In this document: positions 35,981 through 49,323 of the stretch, piece after piece
Position numbering within the stretch: the first letter of the stretch is position 1
Layout of the letters: the number at the start of each line of letters is the position of its first letter
Assembly (NCBI GenBank): GCA_023384095.1
Contig: JAHDXT010000006.1
Coordinates: 17,437-81,436 of the forward strand
Direction of reading: 5' to 3'
Length of the DNA: 64,000 nucleotides
Source: Hyphomicrobiaceae bacterium
GTDB lineage: Bacteria; Pseudomonadota; Alphaproteobacteria; Rhizobiales; Hyphomicrobiaceae
Program-made: the position numbers and the translations under genes
The notes under the pieces: model-generated
What the model was told of the DNA's origin: nothing
Seen by the model: only the letters and a program-made list of their open reading frames with translations
Database searches by the model: none

Positions 35981-36756
35981 ATGCTGCAGCGCTATTTCGA
36001 GCTTGACCGGCACGGCACGTCCGTGCGCACGGAGATCGTGGCGGGCGTCACGACCTTCATGACCATGGCGTACATCATCTTCGTGAACCCGCAGATTCTC
36101 GCCGATGCGGGCATGGACCGCGGCGCGGTTTTTGTCGCCACCTGCCTCTCCGCGGCACTCGCCTCGGCATTCATGGGCCTTTACGCCAACTACCCGATCG
36201 CGCTGGCGCCCGGCATGGGACTGAACGCCTATTTCACATACGGCGTCGTGAAGGGCCTGGGGCATAGCTGGGAAACCGCGCTCGGCGCCGTCTTTCTATC
36301 GGGCATACTGTTTCTCGCGGTCAGCCTGACGCGCATTCGCGAATGGGTGATCGACAGCATACCCCTGTCGTTGAAGCTCGCGATCGCGGCGGGCATCGGC
36401 ATGGAGGGCGCACCGGCCTCGTCGTGGTGACCGTCGCGGTTCTGTTCCTGGCCGCCTTGTTCTTTGCTCCGCTGGCCGGCTCGATCCCGGCTTTCGCCAC
36501 CGCTCCGGCCCTCGTCTTCGTCGCGTGCCTCATGATGTCCACGATCAAGGACGTGGATTTCACCGACCCCACCGAGTATGCGCCCGCCATCGTGACGATC
36601 GCCGCCATGCCGCTGACCTTCTCGATCGCGCACGGCATCGCGTTCGGGTTCATCGCCTATACCGGGATCAAGCTGCTGTCCGGCCGCTTCGGCGAGATCA
36701 AGCCTGCCGTCGCGATCCTGGCGGTGCTGTTCGTCTTGAAGTTCGGCTATCTGTGA
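35981..36756 (+). pseudogene. Purine (xanthine/guanine-hypoxanthine, AzgA-like) permease, disrupted by internal deletion and frameshift
   Basis: ATG 35981 (GGAGGG 4 bases ahead) opens a frame encoding the N-terminal ~140 residues of an NCS2/AzgA-type permease (ELDRHGTSVRTEIVAG, TFMTMAYIIFVNPQIL, APGMGLNAYFTYGVV, SIPLSLKLAIAAGIG), then stops at 36430. The C-terminal ~105 residues (GRTGLVVVTVAVLFLAALFFAPLAGSIP... IKPAVAILAVLFVLKFGYL) continue in another frame to 36756. Family members are about 430 residues, so roughly 170-180 residues of the centre are missing. The junction lies near 36395-36410, where GIG is fused to GRTGLV. The rest is well conserved, so the loss looks recent. Confidence 0.85.
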
Positions 36757-36792
36757 GAGGGCGGAGAGGGATGGGCGATGCCCTGTCGCCCA

Positions 36793-37686
36793 TCACTCCT
36801 GATATTTGGAGACGTAGTCGTATAGTGCGGTGTGGTCGGCGTGCGGCCCGAGCCTCTCCAGCGCCTTGCCGAGGATCGCGCCGACCAGCGCCAGCTCCTC
36901 GGCGCCGATGCCGAGCTTCTCCGCCAGCGCCCGCGCCATGCCGACGTCCTTCTCCATCAGCGCGAGCGCGAAACCCGAATCGAACCTGCCGCTCAGCATG
37001 TAGCGCTCCACCTTGTTCTCGGTGGTGTTGTTGCGGCCGGTCGAGGCGTTGAGCACGCGTGTCATCACTTGCCCGTCGAGACCGAAGCGCTGCCCGATGA
37101 CCAGCGCCTCGCACGCGGCCACCAGGCCCGCAGCGGAGACGTAGTTGTTGAGCGCCTTCATGGCGTGTCCGGAGCCGAGCTGCCCGGTGCGGTGGACGCT
37201 GCCCATCGCCTCGAGCACCGGTTGCACGTCGTCGATGAGCACCGGATCGCCGCCGGCCATGATGGCGAGCGTGCCGCTGACCGCTTTCGGGACGCCGCCC
37301 GAGACCGGCGCGTCGACGAGGCCGATGCCGCGTCCGGCCAGCTCCTCGCCGAGCGCCCTGGTGTCGAGGGGAAACGATGAGCTCATATCGATGACGACGG
37401 AGCCGGGCCGCAGAGTTTCGGCGAAGCCGTCGGCCGTGCCGTCGCCCATCACGGCCGCGCGCACGGCCTTGCTGTCCGGCAGCATGGTGACGACGATCCT
37501 GCAGTCGGCGCCGATCTGGCGCGGCCCGCCGGCCACCCTGATCTGCGGAGCGGCATCGCGGAACGGCGCTGCAGCCTCGCTGCGCGCGTCATGAATGAGC
37601 ACCTGCAAGCCGGCCCCGGCGAGTCGGCGCACCATCGGCGCGCCCATGTTGCCGATGCCGATGAACCCGATCGTGGTGCTGATCAC
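36793..37686 (-). CDS. NAD(P)-dependent beta-hydroxyacid dehydrogenase (3-hydroxyisobutyrate dehydrogenase-like)
   Basis: A 297-residue oxidoreductase. GTG 37686 is chosen because GGGGGAGA lies 6 bases ahead and the product begins VISTTIGFIGIGNMGAPMV, the N-terminal dinucleotide-binding GxGxxG. The substrate motif DAPVSGGVPKAVSGTLAIMAGG and the catalytic-lysine region GSGHAMKALNNYVSAA are intact. Relatives act on 3-hydroxyisobutyrate, tartronate semialdehyde or sulfolactaldehyde. It lies 50 bases after the stop of the VWA/GATase gene, so it may be a trailing member of that operon or separately transcribed. Confidence 0.92.
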   Translation of the reverse strand: MISTTIGFIGIGNMGAPMVRRLAGAGLQVLIHDARSEAAAPFRDAAPQIRVAGGPRQIGADCRIVVTMLPDSKAVRAAVMGDGTADGFAETLRPGSVVIDMSSSFPLDTRALGEELAGRGIGLVDAPVSGGVPKAVSGTLAIMAGGDPVLIDDVQPVLEAMGSVHRTGQLGSGHAMKALNNYVSAAGLVAACEALVIGQRFGLDGQVMTRVLNASTGRNNTTENKVERYMLSGRFDSGFALALMEKDVGMARALAEKLGIGAEELALVGAILGKALERLGPHADHTALYDYVSKYQE

Positions 37687-37736
37687 CGTTGTCTCCCCCA
37701 CCGCCTCGCGCCTGATGAGAGCCGAGCGGCACGAGG

Positions 37737-39854
37737 CTACCGGCCCTCGCGCCACCAGGCCATCGCGATCAGGAACAGCAGGGCCGAGAGCGCAATCAGG
37801 CCGGTGAACATCGGCGTCAGCTTGACGCCGCGGGTCACATAGGCCTCGCGGTCCTTGAGGCCCATCCAGCCGGACCCGGCCAGCACGCGCGCCGACGACA
37901 GCATGGTGATGCGCGGCACGTCGACCGCCGCCGGATCGCTGCTGGCGAACAGGCCGCCGCCTCGCGTCCAGAACATGCCGCCGCCCGTCGACTCGGTCAG
38001 GGGCCGCATCTTCTGGTCGGTGGCCGTCACCTCGGACATCTCGCGCGGATCCTCGATGCCGGCGTGGGCGAGGGCCGTCAGCATGCCCGTCGGCGCAGCC
38101 GTCTGCATCTTGTAGAGGCCCGGCTCGCGCACGTCGATCGTCGAGCGCCACAGCCCCGGCCCGGCCGCGTCGAGTGTCAGCTCGGAAGCCTCGCCGGTCG
38201 GCGCCAGCACGCTCACGGCAGGCACCGCGGGCTCCATGGAGCGACGCTCGATGGTGAGCTTGAGCCCCCTGGCGGAGGCGGTCAGCCGCTCCTCCTCGAG
38301 GTCCGGCTCCTTCATCAGCCAGTGCGAGAGCCGGCGCAGCAGATCGGTGTGCGGCCCCCCGCCCTCGAAGCCGCGGGCCCACAGCCAGGCGTGATCGGAG
38401 GTCAGCAGCGCGACGCGGCCCTTGCCCTTGCGGTCGAGCACGAGCAGCGGCTTCTCCTCGGCGCCGCTCATGACGATGCGACCGCGCTCGGGGCGCACGT
38501 CGACCTGGCGGAACCAGCTCCCCCATGCGGGCTCCTTCTGGTCGGCCCCCGGCAGCCCCCGGGTCACCGGATGCTTGACGCCCTCCTCCGTCAGCCTGGC
38601 CTTGAACGGCTGCTCCATCACGCGGCCAGTCGGCGTCGCCGGCAGCACCGGCGCCAGCGGCGTGCGAACGAGGCTCGTCTGCCCGGCGTAGTCGTCGCCG
38701 GCAGCGACCAGCAACGCCCCCCCGTGCGCCTCCACGTAGCGCGCGATGTTGTCGTAGTAGAGGAGCTGCAGGATGCCGCGATGCTGGTAGCGGTCGAAGA
38801 TGATGAGGTCGAAGTCCTTGATCTTCTGGCTGAACAGCTCGCGGGTCGGGAATGCGATCAGCGAGAGCTGATTGATCGGCGTGCCGTCCTGCTTCTCGGG
38901 CGGGCGCAGGATCGTGAAGTGCACGAGGTCGACGGCCGCGTCGGACTTCAGGAGGTTGCGCCAGGTCCTCTCGCCGGCGTGCGGCTCGCCCGAGACGAGC
39001 AGCACGCGCAGGTTCTCGCGCACCCCCTCGGCCGCGATCACGACGCGGTTGTTGGCCGGCGTGAGCTCGCCGGGCGCCGGCTCGAGCTCGACCTCGAGGA
39101 TGTTCTGGCCGGCATGGGGGAAGTGCATCGGGATGGTCAGCCGCCTGCCGATCTCCGCGCGACGGATCTCGTCCGCGCGGCCCTCCCGGCGCACCCGCAA
39201 TGTCACCGGCTCGCGAGAGTCTTGCGGCCTGCCGGTCTCGCGCACGGCCAGCTCGACATCGCGGCTCTGGCCCACGATCGCGTACTTGGGCGCCACCAGA
39301 ACCTCGATGCGCCGGTCGAACTCGTCGGGCCGTCCGGTCAGCAGCGTGTGCACGGGGGCATCGAAGCCGAGTGCCGCCGCGTTCTTCGGCACGTCGTGGA
39401 CCTGGCCGTCCGTCACCATCACGACCCCGGCGAGCCGGTCCGGCGGCGTGTTGGCGAGCGCCCGGTTGAGCTCCTCGAACAGATTGGTGCCCGAGACGCC
39501 CTCGCGGTCAGGCCGGGAGGCCGTGACCCAGCGCACCTGCAGGCCCGGGATGCGGCCGAGCTTCGCCTCGAGATCGGCGCGGATGGCGCGCGCCTGCTCC
39601 GGACGGCCGGCCAGCGCGTTGCTGGTGCTCTCGTCCATCACCACGACGGCGATGTTGCCGAGGTTCTCGCGCTCCTCCTGGCGCAGGGTAGGGTTGGTCA
39701 GCGCCAGGATGAGCGCGGCGAGCGCCATGGCGCGCAGCGCGGTTCCGCGCGAGCGCCGCAGCACGAGCAGGCCGACGAGCAGCACGGAGAGGAGCGCGCC
39801 GGCCAGGATCAGCGGCCAGGGCAGCATCGGCGCGAAGTCGATGGACCAGTTCAT
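37737..39854 (-). CDS. Membrane protein with VWA-like and glutamine-amidotransferase-like domains
   Basis: A 705-residue protein of the MoxR/DUF58 operon. Two N-terminal transmembrane segments (about 11-33 and 39-57) precede a von Willebrand A-like region with a MIDAS-type DESTS (VVVMDESTSN) and VVMVTDGQ. A class I glutamine-amidotransferase-like flavodoxin fold follows (LIIFDRYQHRG... GGALLVAAGDDYAG), probably non-enzymatic. A last membrane helix (about 683-701) ends in a short basic tail. It lies 16 bases after the DUF4159 gene. Such proteins are thought to form a membrane complex serviced by the MoxR ATPase; direct function is unknown. Confidence 0.85.
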   Translation of the reverse strand: MNWSIDFAPMLPWPLILAGALLSVLLVGLLVLRRSRGTALRAMALAALILALTNPTLRQEERENLGNIAVVVMDESTSNALAGRPEQARAIRADLEAKLGRIPGLQVRWVTASRPDREGVSGTNLFEELNRALANTPPDRLAGVVMVTDGQVHDVPKNAAALGFDAPVHTLLTGRPDEFDRRIEVLVAPKYAIVGQSRDVELAVRETGRPQDSREPVTLRVRREGRADEIRRAEIGRRLTIPMHFPHAGQNILEVELEPAPGELTPANNRVVIAAEGVRENLRVLLVSGEPHAGERTWRNLLKSDAAVDLVHFTILRPPEKQDGTPINQLSLIAFPTRELFSQKIKDFDLIIFDRYQHRGILQLLYYDNIARYVEAHGGALLVAAGDDYAGQTSLVRTPLAPVLPATPTGRVMEQPFKARLTEEGVKHPVTRGLPGADQKEPAWGSWFRQVDVRPERGRIVMSGAEEKPLLVLDRKGKGRVALLTSDHAWLWARGFEGGGPHTDLLRRLSHWLMKEPDLEEERLTASARGLKLTIERRSMEPAVPAVSVLAPTGEASELTLDAAGPGLWRSTIDVREPGLYKMQTAAPTGMLTALAHAGIEDPREMSEVTATDQKMRPLTESTGGGMFWTRGGGLFASSDPAAVDVPRITMLSSARVLAGSGWMGLKDREAYVTRGVKLTPMFTGLIALSALLFLIAMAWWREGR

Positions 39855-39870
39855 CGGGGACGCTTGAACC

Positions 39871-42753
39871 TCACTGTCCGAGGCGCTCGAGCAGGGCAGG
39901 CACGTGCACCTGGTCGGCCTTGTAGTTGCCTGTCAGGGCGTACATCACGATGTTGATGCCGGTGCGGTAAGCCTGCTCGCGCTGGCCTTCGCCCCCCGGC
40001 ACCGTCGGATAGAGCGGCCGGCTGCGATCGTCGAGCGCCCAGGCGGCGGCGAAATCGTTGGAGGTCACCAGGATCGACGAGACCCCGTCCGTCCGGTGCG
40101 CCTTGCGGCTCTCGTCGAGGCTGTCGTTCATGTCGGCCTCGACCCAGAGCTGGCCACCGTCCCAGCGCCCCGGGAACGTGCGCAGGAGATAGAAGGACTT
40201 GGTCAGCACGTGGTCCTCGGGCACCGGCTCGAGCCGCGGGATGTCGAGACGCCCCAGCAGCCGCTGCAGCGCCGTCCCGCCGTCGCTGCCCCGCACGCTG
40301 AAGCCGAGCGGCACGCCCTGCCCGAAGTCCCGGGTGTCGAAGATGATCATGCCGCCCTGCTTCATGTAGGCGTCGATCTTCGCCAGCGTTGCCTCGGGCA
40401 AGGCGCGGGCATTCGCCGGCACCGGCCAATAGAGCATCGGGAAGAACGCGATCTCGTCGCTGGCGATGTTGACGCCGATCGGATCTCCGGGTTCGACCGC
40501 GGTGCGCATCGTCAGCACCTTGCCGAGGCCGATGAGGCCGCTGCGGCTGACCTCGTCCGTCTCCGGATCGCCCGTCAGCACATAGCCGAAAGTCACCTTG
40601 CCTGTGGCCCGCAGCGCCAGCAGCTCGTTGCTGCCAACGGTCCTGGAGCCCGGTGGCGCTGCCGCCGTCTGCGCCTCGAGGCTGCCCGGCGCGGCATGAG
40701 CCATGACGACGGCCAGCGCGACGGCGCCCGCCGTGCGCGCCGCGCGCCGCATCGGGCGCAGGGCGAGGCCGCCCAACTGCAGCAGGATGACGGCCAAGAT
40801 GTCCGCGAACAGCAGTCCCAGCGCGATCGCCAGCAGAGATGGCTTCAGCGGCGTCATGGCCTGGCCCTCGTAGACGCGCCGCTCGGCGGAAGCCGGCAGC
40901 CCCGGTAGCGGCTTCAGCGTGGAATCGGGTCCCAGCAGGTTGAGCGCGCGCGGCGCGCCCTGTGCACCGTAGTATCCAGGTGGATGCTCGGCGTTCGGGG
41001 TGAGCTTCGACAGGTTGGCGACGGAGATGGCCTGCGCCGTCGGCGGCGGCGGCTTCAGGACGCCCCACCCGTCGAGGAGCTGCACCGGCGGCAGCACGCT
41101 CGCTTCGCTCCTGGCCACTCCGCTGCCGCCGGTTTCGGCGGTGCTGGCCTCGCCGCCCCCGGCCAGGCGGCCGAGCAGGCCGACGCGGCGCAGCATCTCC
41201 ACGAACAGTCCCGAAAGCGGCAGATTGGACCAATCCGAGTTCGCGGTGACGTGGAACAGCACGAGCCGGCCGTCGCCGAGGGAGCTCGCGGTGACGAGCG
41301 GGGTGCCGTCGGCCAGCCGCGCCCACACGTCGACACCGGGTCCGAGCCGCGCCGGGTCGGCCAGCACCTGCCGGCTGACGGTGACGTCCTTTGGACTCGT
41401 CAGTCCGGCGAAGATGCTGTCATCGGTGAACTGCGCCAGCGGCTGCGGTGTCGACCAGGAGAGCGCGCCGCCGAGCGTGCGTCCCCCGGCGCGGAGCCCG
41501 ACCGGCAGCAGGTCGTCGCCGCCTTTCTCGAGCCGCGGTCCGGCGAAGCGCACGAGGACGCCGCCTTTCTTGACCCACTCCTCGAGCCGCGTCTTCACCT
41601 CGCCGGTGAGCGTGCCGATGTCGGCCAGCACCATCACCGAGGCGTTCTGCTGCAGGATCGCATCGATGCCCGAGGCCAGATTGGCGTCCCTCGGCTGGAC
41701 CAGCTCGGCGAACGGCGCCAGCGCCCGCTGGATGTAATAGAGCGGACCGAGGAGCGGCTGCGCCTGCTCCCGGCTCTCGCCCGAGAGAAGGCCGATGCGG
41801 TTCCACTGCGAGCGCGCGTCGAGAAGGTGGACCGCGCCGGCCGACGGCTCGCCCGCGATCTCGATCCGGGTCACCTGGTTTCGCAGCTCCAGCGGCAGCT
41901 CGAAGGGCGCCTCTGCGACGGGCTGACCCGGCGCGAACCGGAACGGGGCCTCGCCGAGGCGCTGGCCGCGCGCGGAGAAGGCGTGCAGCACACCCTCGCG
42001 GGCCGGGCCGCCCGTCCTGACGACGGTGGCCTCGAGCCTTCCGCCGCTGCCGAGGCCGGCCGCCACGCCCATCGCCTCGTCGCCGGCGCCGGTCTCGATG
42101 ACCGTCAGCCCGGCGCCTGCGAGTGCGGCGAGCCTGTCCGCGAACCCGCCGGCGGCATCGGCATGATCGATACCGTCGGCCAGCCAGACGATGCTCGCCT
42201 CGGACTGGCCGGCCAGCGCCGTCTCGAGCGCGGTCGCAGCCGCGATGCGATCGGGCGCGAAGGGCTGCGGCTGCAGCGCCGCAACCGCCGTTCGCGCCGT
42301 CGCGGGGGCCTCGACCTTGGCCGCCGGCATGCGGCCGGCGAAGGCTGTCGGCAGCACGACGACGGCGCGGCTCTGGCCCTCGGCCTCGTCGATCAGGCGG
42401 TCGATCATGCGGGTCCGCATGGCCCAGCGCGAGGCCGAGGCCCAGCCGTTGTCGACCACGAGCACCACCGGCCCGGTGCCGCCGAGCGCCGCCTGCCGGT
42501 CGGGTTTGAGCACCGGCTCGGCCAGCGCGAAGATGACCAGCGCCGCCGCCAGCATTCGGATCAGCATCAGCCACCAGGGGGTCTGGGCGGGCGTCTTCTC
42601 CCTGTTCTCCAGCCCGACGAGGATGCGCGTGGCGGGGAACGCCACCTGCTGCGGCCGCGGTGGAACCGTCCGCAGCAGCCAATAAATGATCGGCAGCGCC
42701 GCGAGGCCCGCCAGCAGCCAGGGATTGAGGAACGCCAGGGCGCCGAGGCTCAT
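39871..42753 (-). CDS. BatA-like N-terminal / DUF4159 membrane protein
   Basis: A 960-residue protein. ATG 42753 overlaps the DUF58 stop by four bases (ATGA). It opens with the aerotolerance-regulator (BatA) N-terminal motif MSLGALAFLNPWLLAGLAALPIIYWLLRTVPP and a second membrane helix, then a VWA-like region (VVLVVDNGWASASRW). A long middle part ends in membrane helices near residues 625-645 and 667-685. The C-terminal ~220 residues are the DUF4159 domain (TFGYVLTGDPETDEVSRSGLIGLGKVL; DEIAFFPMLYWPV; GGMIIFDTRD). It is conserved next to moxR and DUF58 genes in Alphaproteobacteria. Confidence 0.88.
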   Translation of the reverse strand: MSLGALAFLNPWLLAGLAALPIIYWLLRTVPPRPQQVAFPATRILVGLENREKTPAQTPWWLMLIRMLAAALVIFALAEPVLKPDRQAALGGTGPVVLVVDNGWASASRWAMRTRMIDRLIDEAEGQSRAVVVLPTAFAGRMPAAKVEAPATARTAVAALQPQPFAPDRIAAATALETALAGQSEASIVWLADGIDHADAAGGFADRLAALAGAGLTVIETGAGDEAMGVAAGLGSGGRLEATVVRTGGPAREGVLHAFSARGQRLGEAPFRFAPGQPVAEAPFELPLELRNQVTRIEIAGEPSAGAVHLLDARSQWNRIGLLSGESREQAQPLLGPLYYIQRALAPFAELVQPRDANLASGIDAILQQNASVMVLADIGTLTGEVKTRLEEWVKKGGVLVRFAGPRLEKGGDDLLPVGLRAGGRTLGGALSWSTPQPLAQFTDDSIFAGLTSPKDVTVSRQVLADPARLGPGVDVWARLADGTPLVTASSLGDGRLVLFHVTANSDWSNLPLSGLFVEMLRRVGLLGRLAGGGEASTAETGGSGVARSEASVLPPVQLLDGWGVLKPPPPTAQAISVANLSKLTPNAEHPPGYYGAQGAPRALNLLGPDSTLKPLPGLPASAERRVYEGQAMTPLKPSLLAIALGLLFADILAVILLQLGGLALRPMRRAARTAGAVALAVVMAHAAPGSLEAQTAAAPPGSRTVGSNELLALRATGKVTFGYVLTGDPETDEVSRSGLIGLGKVLTMRTAVEPGDPIGVNIASDEIAFFPMLYWPVPANARALPEATLAKIDAYMKQGGMIIFDTRDFGQGVPLGFSVRGSDGGTALQRLLGRLDIPRLEPVPEDHVLTKSFYLLRTFPGRWDGGQLWVEADMNDSLDESRKAHRTDGVSSILVTSNDFAAAWALDDRSRPLYPTVPGGEGQREQAYRTGINIVMYALTGNYKADQVHVPALLERLGQ

Positions 42754-43718
42754 ACGGCTGCTCCCAGGTTTGCGGCTGCCGGCGCCCAGCGGTAATCGCG
42801 GCCGCTGTCCTGCAGCCGCATGACGAGGGTCAGCAGCGGCTCGGCAGCCGGCCGGTCGGTGTGGTGGACGAGGAACGACCAGCCGAGCCGCGCCGCCAGG
42901 TCCTCGAGCCCCGCCCGATGCGCTTTCAGCCTGGCCTGGTACTCGGGCCGCAGCGTCTCGGCGCGGTCGGCGAGCCAGCGCTCGCTGCCCTCCATGCCGA
43001 GGAACTCGGTGCGGCCCTGATAGGGAAGCGTCTCCTCTGCCGGGTCCATCACCTGCACCATATGCCCGGCGACGCCGTTGCCGGCCAGATAGCTCAGCCG
43101 CTCGCCGATCGCGTCCAGCGGGTCGAGGAAGTCGCTGAACAGCAGCACCCCCGAGAACCGGCTGAGCCGCTCGGCCGGCGGCAGGCTCTGGGTCAGCACC
43201 GGCAGCCCGGCGCTTTCCGCGAGGATCTCCGCGAGCTTGGTGGTCGCCTTGCGGCTGGCGGTCGGCCTCGACAACCCGAGCAGCGCGACGCGCTCGCCGC
43301 CGCGTACGAGAAGCTCCGCCGAGGCCAGCGCCAGCACCAGCACCCGGTCCGCCTTCGATGCCGCCGAGAGCTCGCTGCGGAACGCCATGGACGGCGACTG
43401 GTCGGGCCAGAGCCACAGGGTGTGAGCCGCCTCCCATTCGCGCTCGCGCACGTAGAGATGGTCGGAGCTCGCCGAGCGGCGCCAGTCGATCAGGGTCGCC
43501 GAGTCGCTCGACTGGAATTGCCGGAACTGCCAGAAGGTCTCGCCGGGCCCGGCCCGCCGCCGGCCATGGATGCCGTGCGCCACCGTGCTCGACACGCGCA
43601 TGGCCTCGACCAAGAGATCGGGGAGCCGGTCAGCGAGCGCATGAGCCTCGCCCTCGAGGCCGAAAACCGTGCCTTTCCTCGACTTGTCAGGTGATTTCGC
43701 CGCTCCGGCGTTCGCCAC
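42750..43718 (-). CDS. DUF58 domain-containing protein
   Basis: A 322-residue protein of the MoxR-associated DUF58 family. The hallmark GRRRAGPGETFWQFRQFQSSDSATLIDWRRSASSDHLYVREREWEAA occupies about residues 51-96. A VWA-like fold follows, with WLWPDQSPSMAFRS as the degenerate metal-site region. No membrane helix is evident. It lies 6 bases after moxR and overlaps the next gene by four bases, so translation is coupled. Confidence 0.9.
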   Translation of the reverse strand: MANAGAAKSPDKSRKGTVFGLEGEAHALADRLPDLLVEAMRVSSTVAHGIHGRRRAGPGETFWQFRQFQSSDSATLIDWRRSASSDHLYVREREWEAAHTLWLWPDQSPSMAFRSELSAASKADRVLVLALASAELLVRGGERVALLGLSRPTASRKATTKLAEILAESAGLPVLTQSLPPAERLSRFSGVLLFSDFLDPLDAIGERLSYLAGNGVAGHMVQVMDPAEETLPYQGRTEFLGMEGSERWLADRAETLRPEYQARLKAHRAGLEDLAARLGWSFLVHHTDRPAAEPLLTLVMRLQDSGRDYRWAPAAANLGAAV

Positions 43719-43724
43719 CGCACT

Positions 43725-44723
<999 letters not shown>

Positions 44724-44872
44724 GGGCTCCTACTATAGGATGGGTCCGATGCTGCACAAACTCTGCTGCGGCGAATTGGTCACAATATGGAGCGGGGTGA
44801 ACAATAATGAAGGGGTCCGAGTAACTGCCGAGCATCCAACAAGATACAGGAACGCAATCGCGTGAGGCGATC

Positions 44873-45484
44873 ATGACCAGGCAGGCAGGCGACCGCGGCA
44901 CGCCCCGGATCCAGGGTCTGGACGGGCTGATCGAGGCGGCCGGGAGCGAGCGGCTTCCACCCGTCGAGCGCTGGGACCCGCCCTACTGCGGAGATATCGG
45001 CATGCGCATCCGGGCGGATGGGACATGGCTTTACCAGAACAGCCCGATCGGACGCAAAGCCCTCGTCAAGCTGTTCTCGCGGATCCTGCGCCGCGACGCG
45101 GATGGCCGCACCTACCTCGTGACGCCGGTCGAGAAGGTCGACGTGACGGTGGACGACGCACCATTCCTCGCCGTCGAGATGCAGTTCGAGAACCGCGGTC
45201 CCGGCCAGCAGCTCGTCTTCCGCACCAACGTCGACGACATCGTCCGCTGCGGGCCGGATCACCCGCTGCGCTTCGCGCGGCAGGCGGGCAGCGACGGCCT
45301 CAAGCCATATGTCCTCGTGCGCGGCCGCCTCGAGGCGTTGCTGACGCGAGCGCTCTACTACGACCTGGTCGAGCTCGCCGAGCCTGTTGCCCGAGAGGGC
45401 GATCAGGGACTAGGCATCTGGAGCGGCGGAGCGTTGTTCCCGATTCAGGCTGGCACGCCCGGTGAGACGGCGGCGCACCCATAA
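44873..45484 (+). CDS. DUF1285 family protein
   Basis: A 203-residue soluble protein. Characteristic phrases are PPVERWDPPYCGDIGMRIRADGTWLYQNSPIGR near the N-terminus, KLFSRILRRDADGRTYLVTPVEKVDV, and RGRLEALLTRALYYDLVELA. The family is widespread in Proteobacteria, often beside moxR and CoA pyrophosphatase genes. Its function is not established. Here it is divergent from moxR, but the NUDIX-DUF6111-cca block that usually follows it is 14 kb away. Codon use is typical of the window. Confidence 0.9.
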   Translation: MTRQAGDRGTPRIQGLDGLIEAAGSERLPPVERWDPPYCGDIGMRIRADGTWLYQNSPIGRKALVKLFSRILRRDADGRTYLVTPVEKVDVTVDDAPFLAVEMQFENRGPGQQLVFRTNVDDIVRCGPDHPLRFARQAGSDGLKPYVLVRGRLEALLTRALYYDLVELAEPVAREGDQGLGIWSGGALFPIQAGTPGETAAHP

Positions 45485-45606
45485 TCCGAAGAGCTGCTCG
45501 ACTACTTTACGTGGCCCCAGGGTGGCGGCGCCTGCACGACAGCGTAGACCGCGTCGTCGGCATGGGACGTCTCTCAGTCCGGCGGTTGAGATCCTCCTGC
45601 CGTGGC

Positions 45607-45876
45607 TCAGTGCAGACGCAGCACGCCGCCGACGAAGCGGACCTCGCTCGGGTGGATCAGGTGCTGGTGCGCGACACGGACCCGGTAGAGCTGCCCGTCC
45701 AGGTTCTTCGACCAGAAGTCCAGGAATTTCGCGAGCTTCGGGAAACGGGGATGCAGGTCGTAGTCCTGCCAGACGAAGCTCTGCAGCAAAACCGGATGGT
45801 CCGGCATGCGGTAGAGAATCTCTGCCGTGGTGAGGCTGTAGCCCTCGAGCTGCGCGGCGAAGCTGGCATCGACCAT
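45607..45876 (-). CDS. usg: Usg family protein
   Basis: An 89-residue protein matching the alphaproteobacterial Usg family (LEGYSLTTAEILYRMPDHP, LLQSFVWQDYDLHPRFPKL, LDFWSKNLDG, VRVAHQHLI). Usg was named for its position in tryptophan-biosynthesis loci; its biochemical role is unclear. GGGAGAGAGA ahead of ATG 45876 serves as ribosome-binding site. It is not near trp genes here and converges with DUF1285. Confidence 0.9.
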   Translation of the reverse strand: MVDASFAAQLEGYSLTTAEILYRMPDHPVLLQSFVWQDYDLHPRFPKLAKFLDFWSKNLDGQLYRVRVAHQHLIHPSEVRFVGGVLRLH

Positions 45877-45966
45877 CTCGGTCTCTCTCCCGATCCATCC
45901 ACACCCTTCTCTTCAAGGTATTGCTGTTCGCTTGGTTGGCAAGGGGAATTTCAAAGAATAACAGGA

Positions 45967-45997
45967 TGTTGGCAGCACGTTTTGGCGGCTGCTAACA
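45967..45997. repeat. Near-perfect inverted repeat in the usg-tetR intergenic region
   Basis: tgttggcagc (45967-45976) faces gctgctaaca (45988-45997) with one mismatch and an 11-base spacer. The size and symmetry suit a regulator operator, perhaps for the TetR-type regulator 200 bases away, or a transcription end. The surrounding 321-base region (45877-46197) between divergent usg and tetR shows nothing else clear. Confidence 0.45.
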
Positions 45998-46197
45998 GCC
46001 GTCCGACGGCTTGCTCGGGCCAGCGGTCATGCCTGAGCCGGGCGGTGGCCTCAGGCCGGCCCTCGCCGCCATCACAATCGCCTGATGGCAGTGGACGCCG
46101 CACCCGCTTGCCTCACTGTGACCAAAGTTGCGCGCGCGACTGGTAAAGATCGTCCGCTCACGACCGCGGACCTGCTGTGCCCGGAGATCGTTCGACG

Positions 46198-49058
<2,861 letters not shown>

Positions 49059-49088
49059 ACGCTCCCAACGGAACGCGCGAGTAAGATG

Positions 49089-49129
49089 CGGCGGGGCTCC
49101 CCGGTGTGCTTGACCGGGGAGCCCCGCCG
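49089..49129. terminator. Strong hairpin terminator between thiC and the oxidase operon
   Basis: cggcggggctccccggt (49089-49105) pairs perfectly with 49113-49129 around a 7-base loop: a 17-bp GC-rich stem. It lies 30 bases after the thiC stop and 4 bases beyond the end of the convergent minus-strand operon, so it can end both transcripts. The T run is short (gtttc) on the plus side. Confidence 0.8.
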
Positions 49130-49133
49130 AGTT

Positions 49134-49307
49134 TCACCGGGCTTTCCGCCGCAGCAGCAGGAGCGCCAGGCCCAGGAACAGCACGGAGCCGAAGCCCCAC
49201 ACCCGCGCGTAGCCGATCATGTCGCCCCAGGGTGCCAGCGCGTAGACGAGGGCCAGCAGCGCCCATACCAGGGCGACGGCGAGAATGAGCCAGAAATCCT
49301 CGTTCAT
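49134..49307 (-). CDS. Small two-helix membrane protein of the oxidase operon
   Basis: A 57-residue protein (MNEDFWLILAVALVWALLALVYALAPWGDMIGYARVWGF...) with two hydrophobic segments (about 4-22 and 34-51) and a basic C-terminus RRKAR. It starts 16 bases after the oxidase subunit I stop. By position it could be an accessory subunit, comparable in role to the small subunit IIa of ba3 oxidases, but no sequence motif proves this. ATG 49307 is preferred over an ATG three codons upstream. Confidence 0.65.
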   Translation of the reverse strand: MNEDFWLILAVALVWALLALVYALAPWGDMIGYARVWGFGSVLFLGLALLLLRRKAR

Positions 49308-49323
49308 GGTTCGCAATCCTCCA

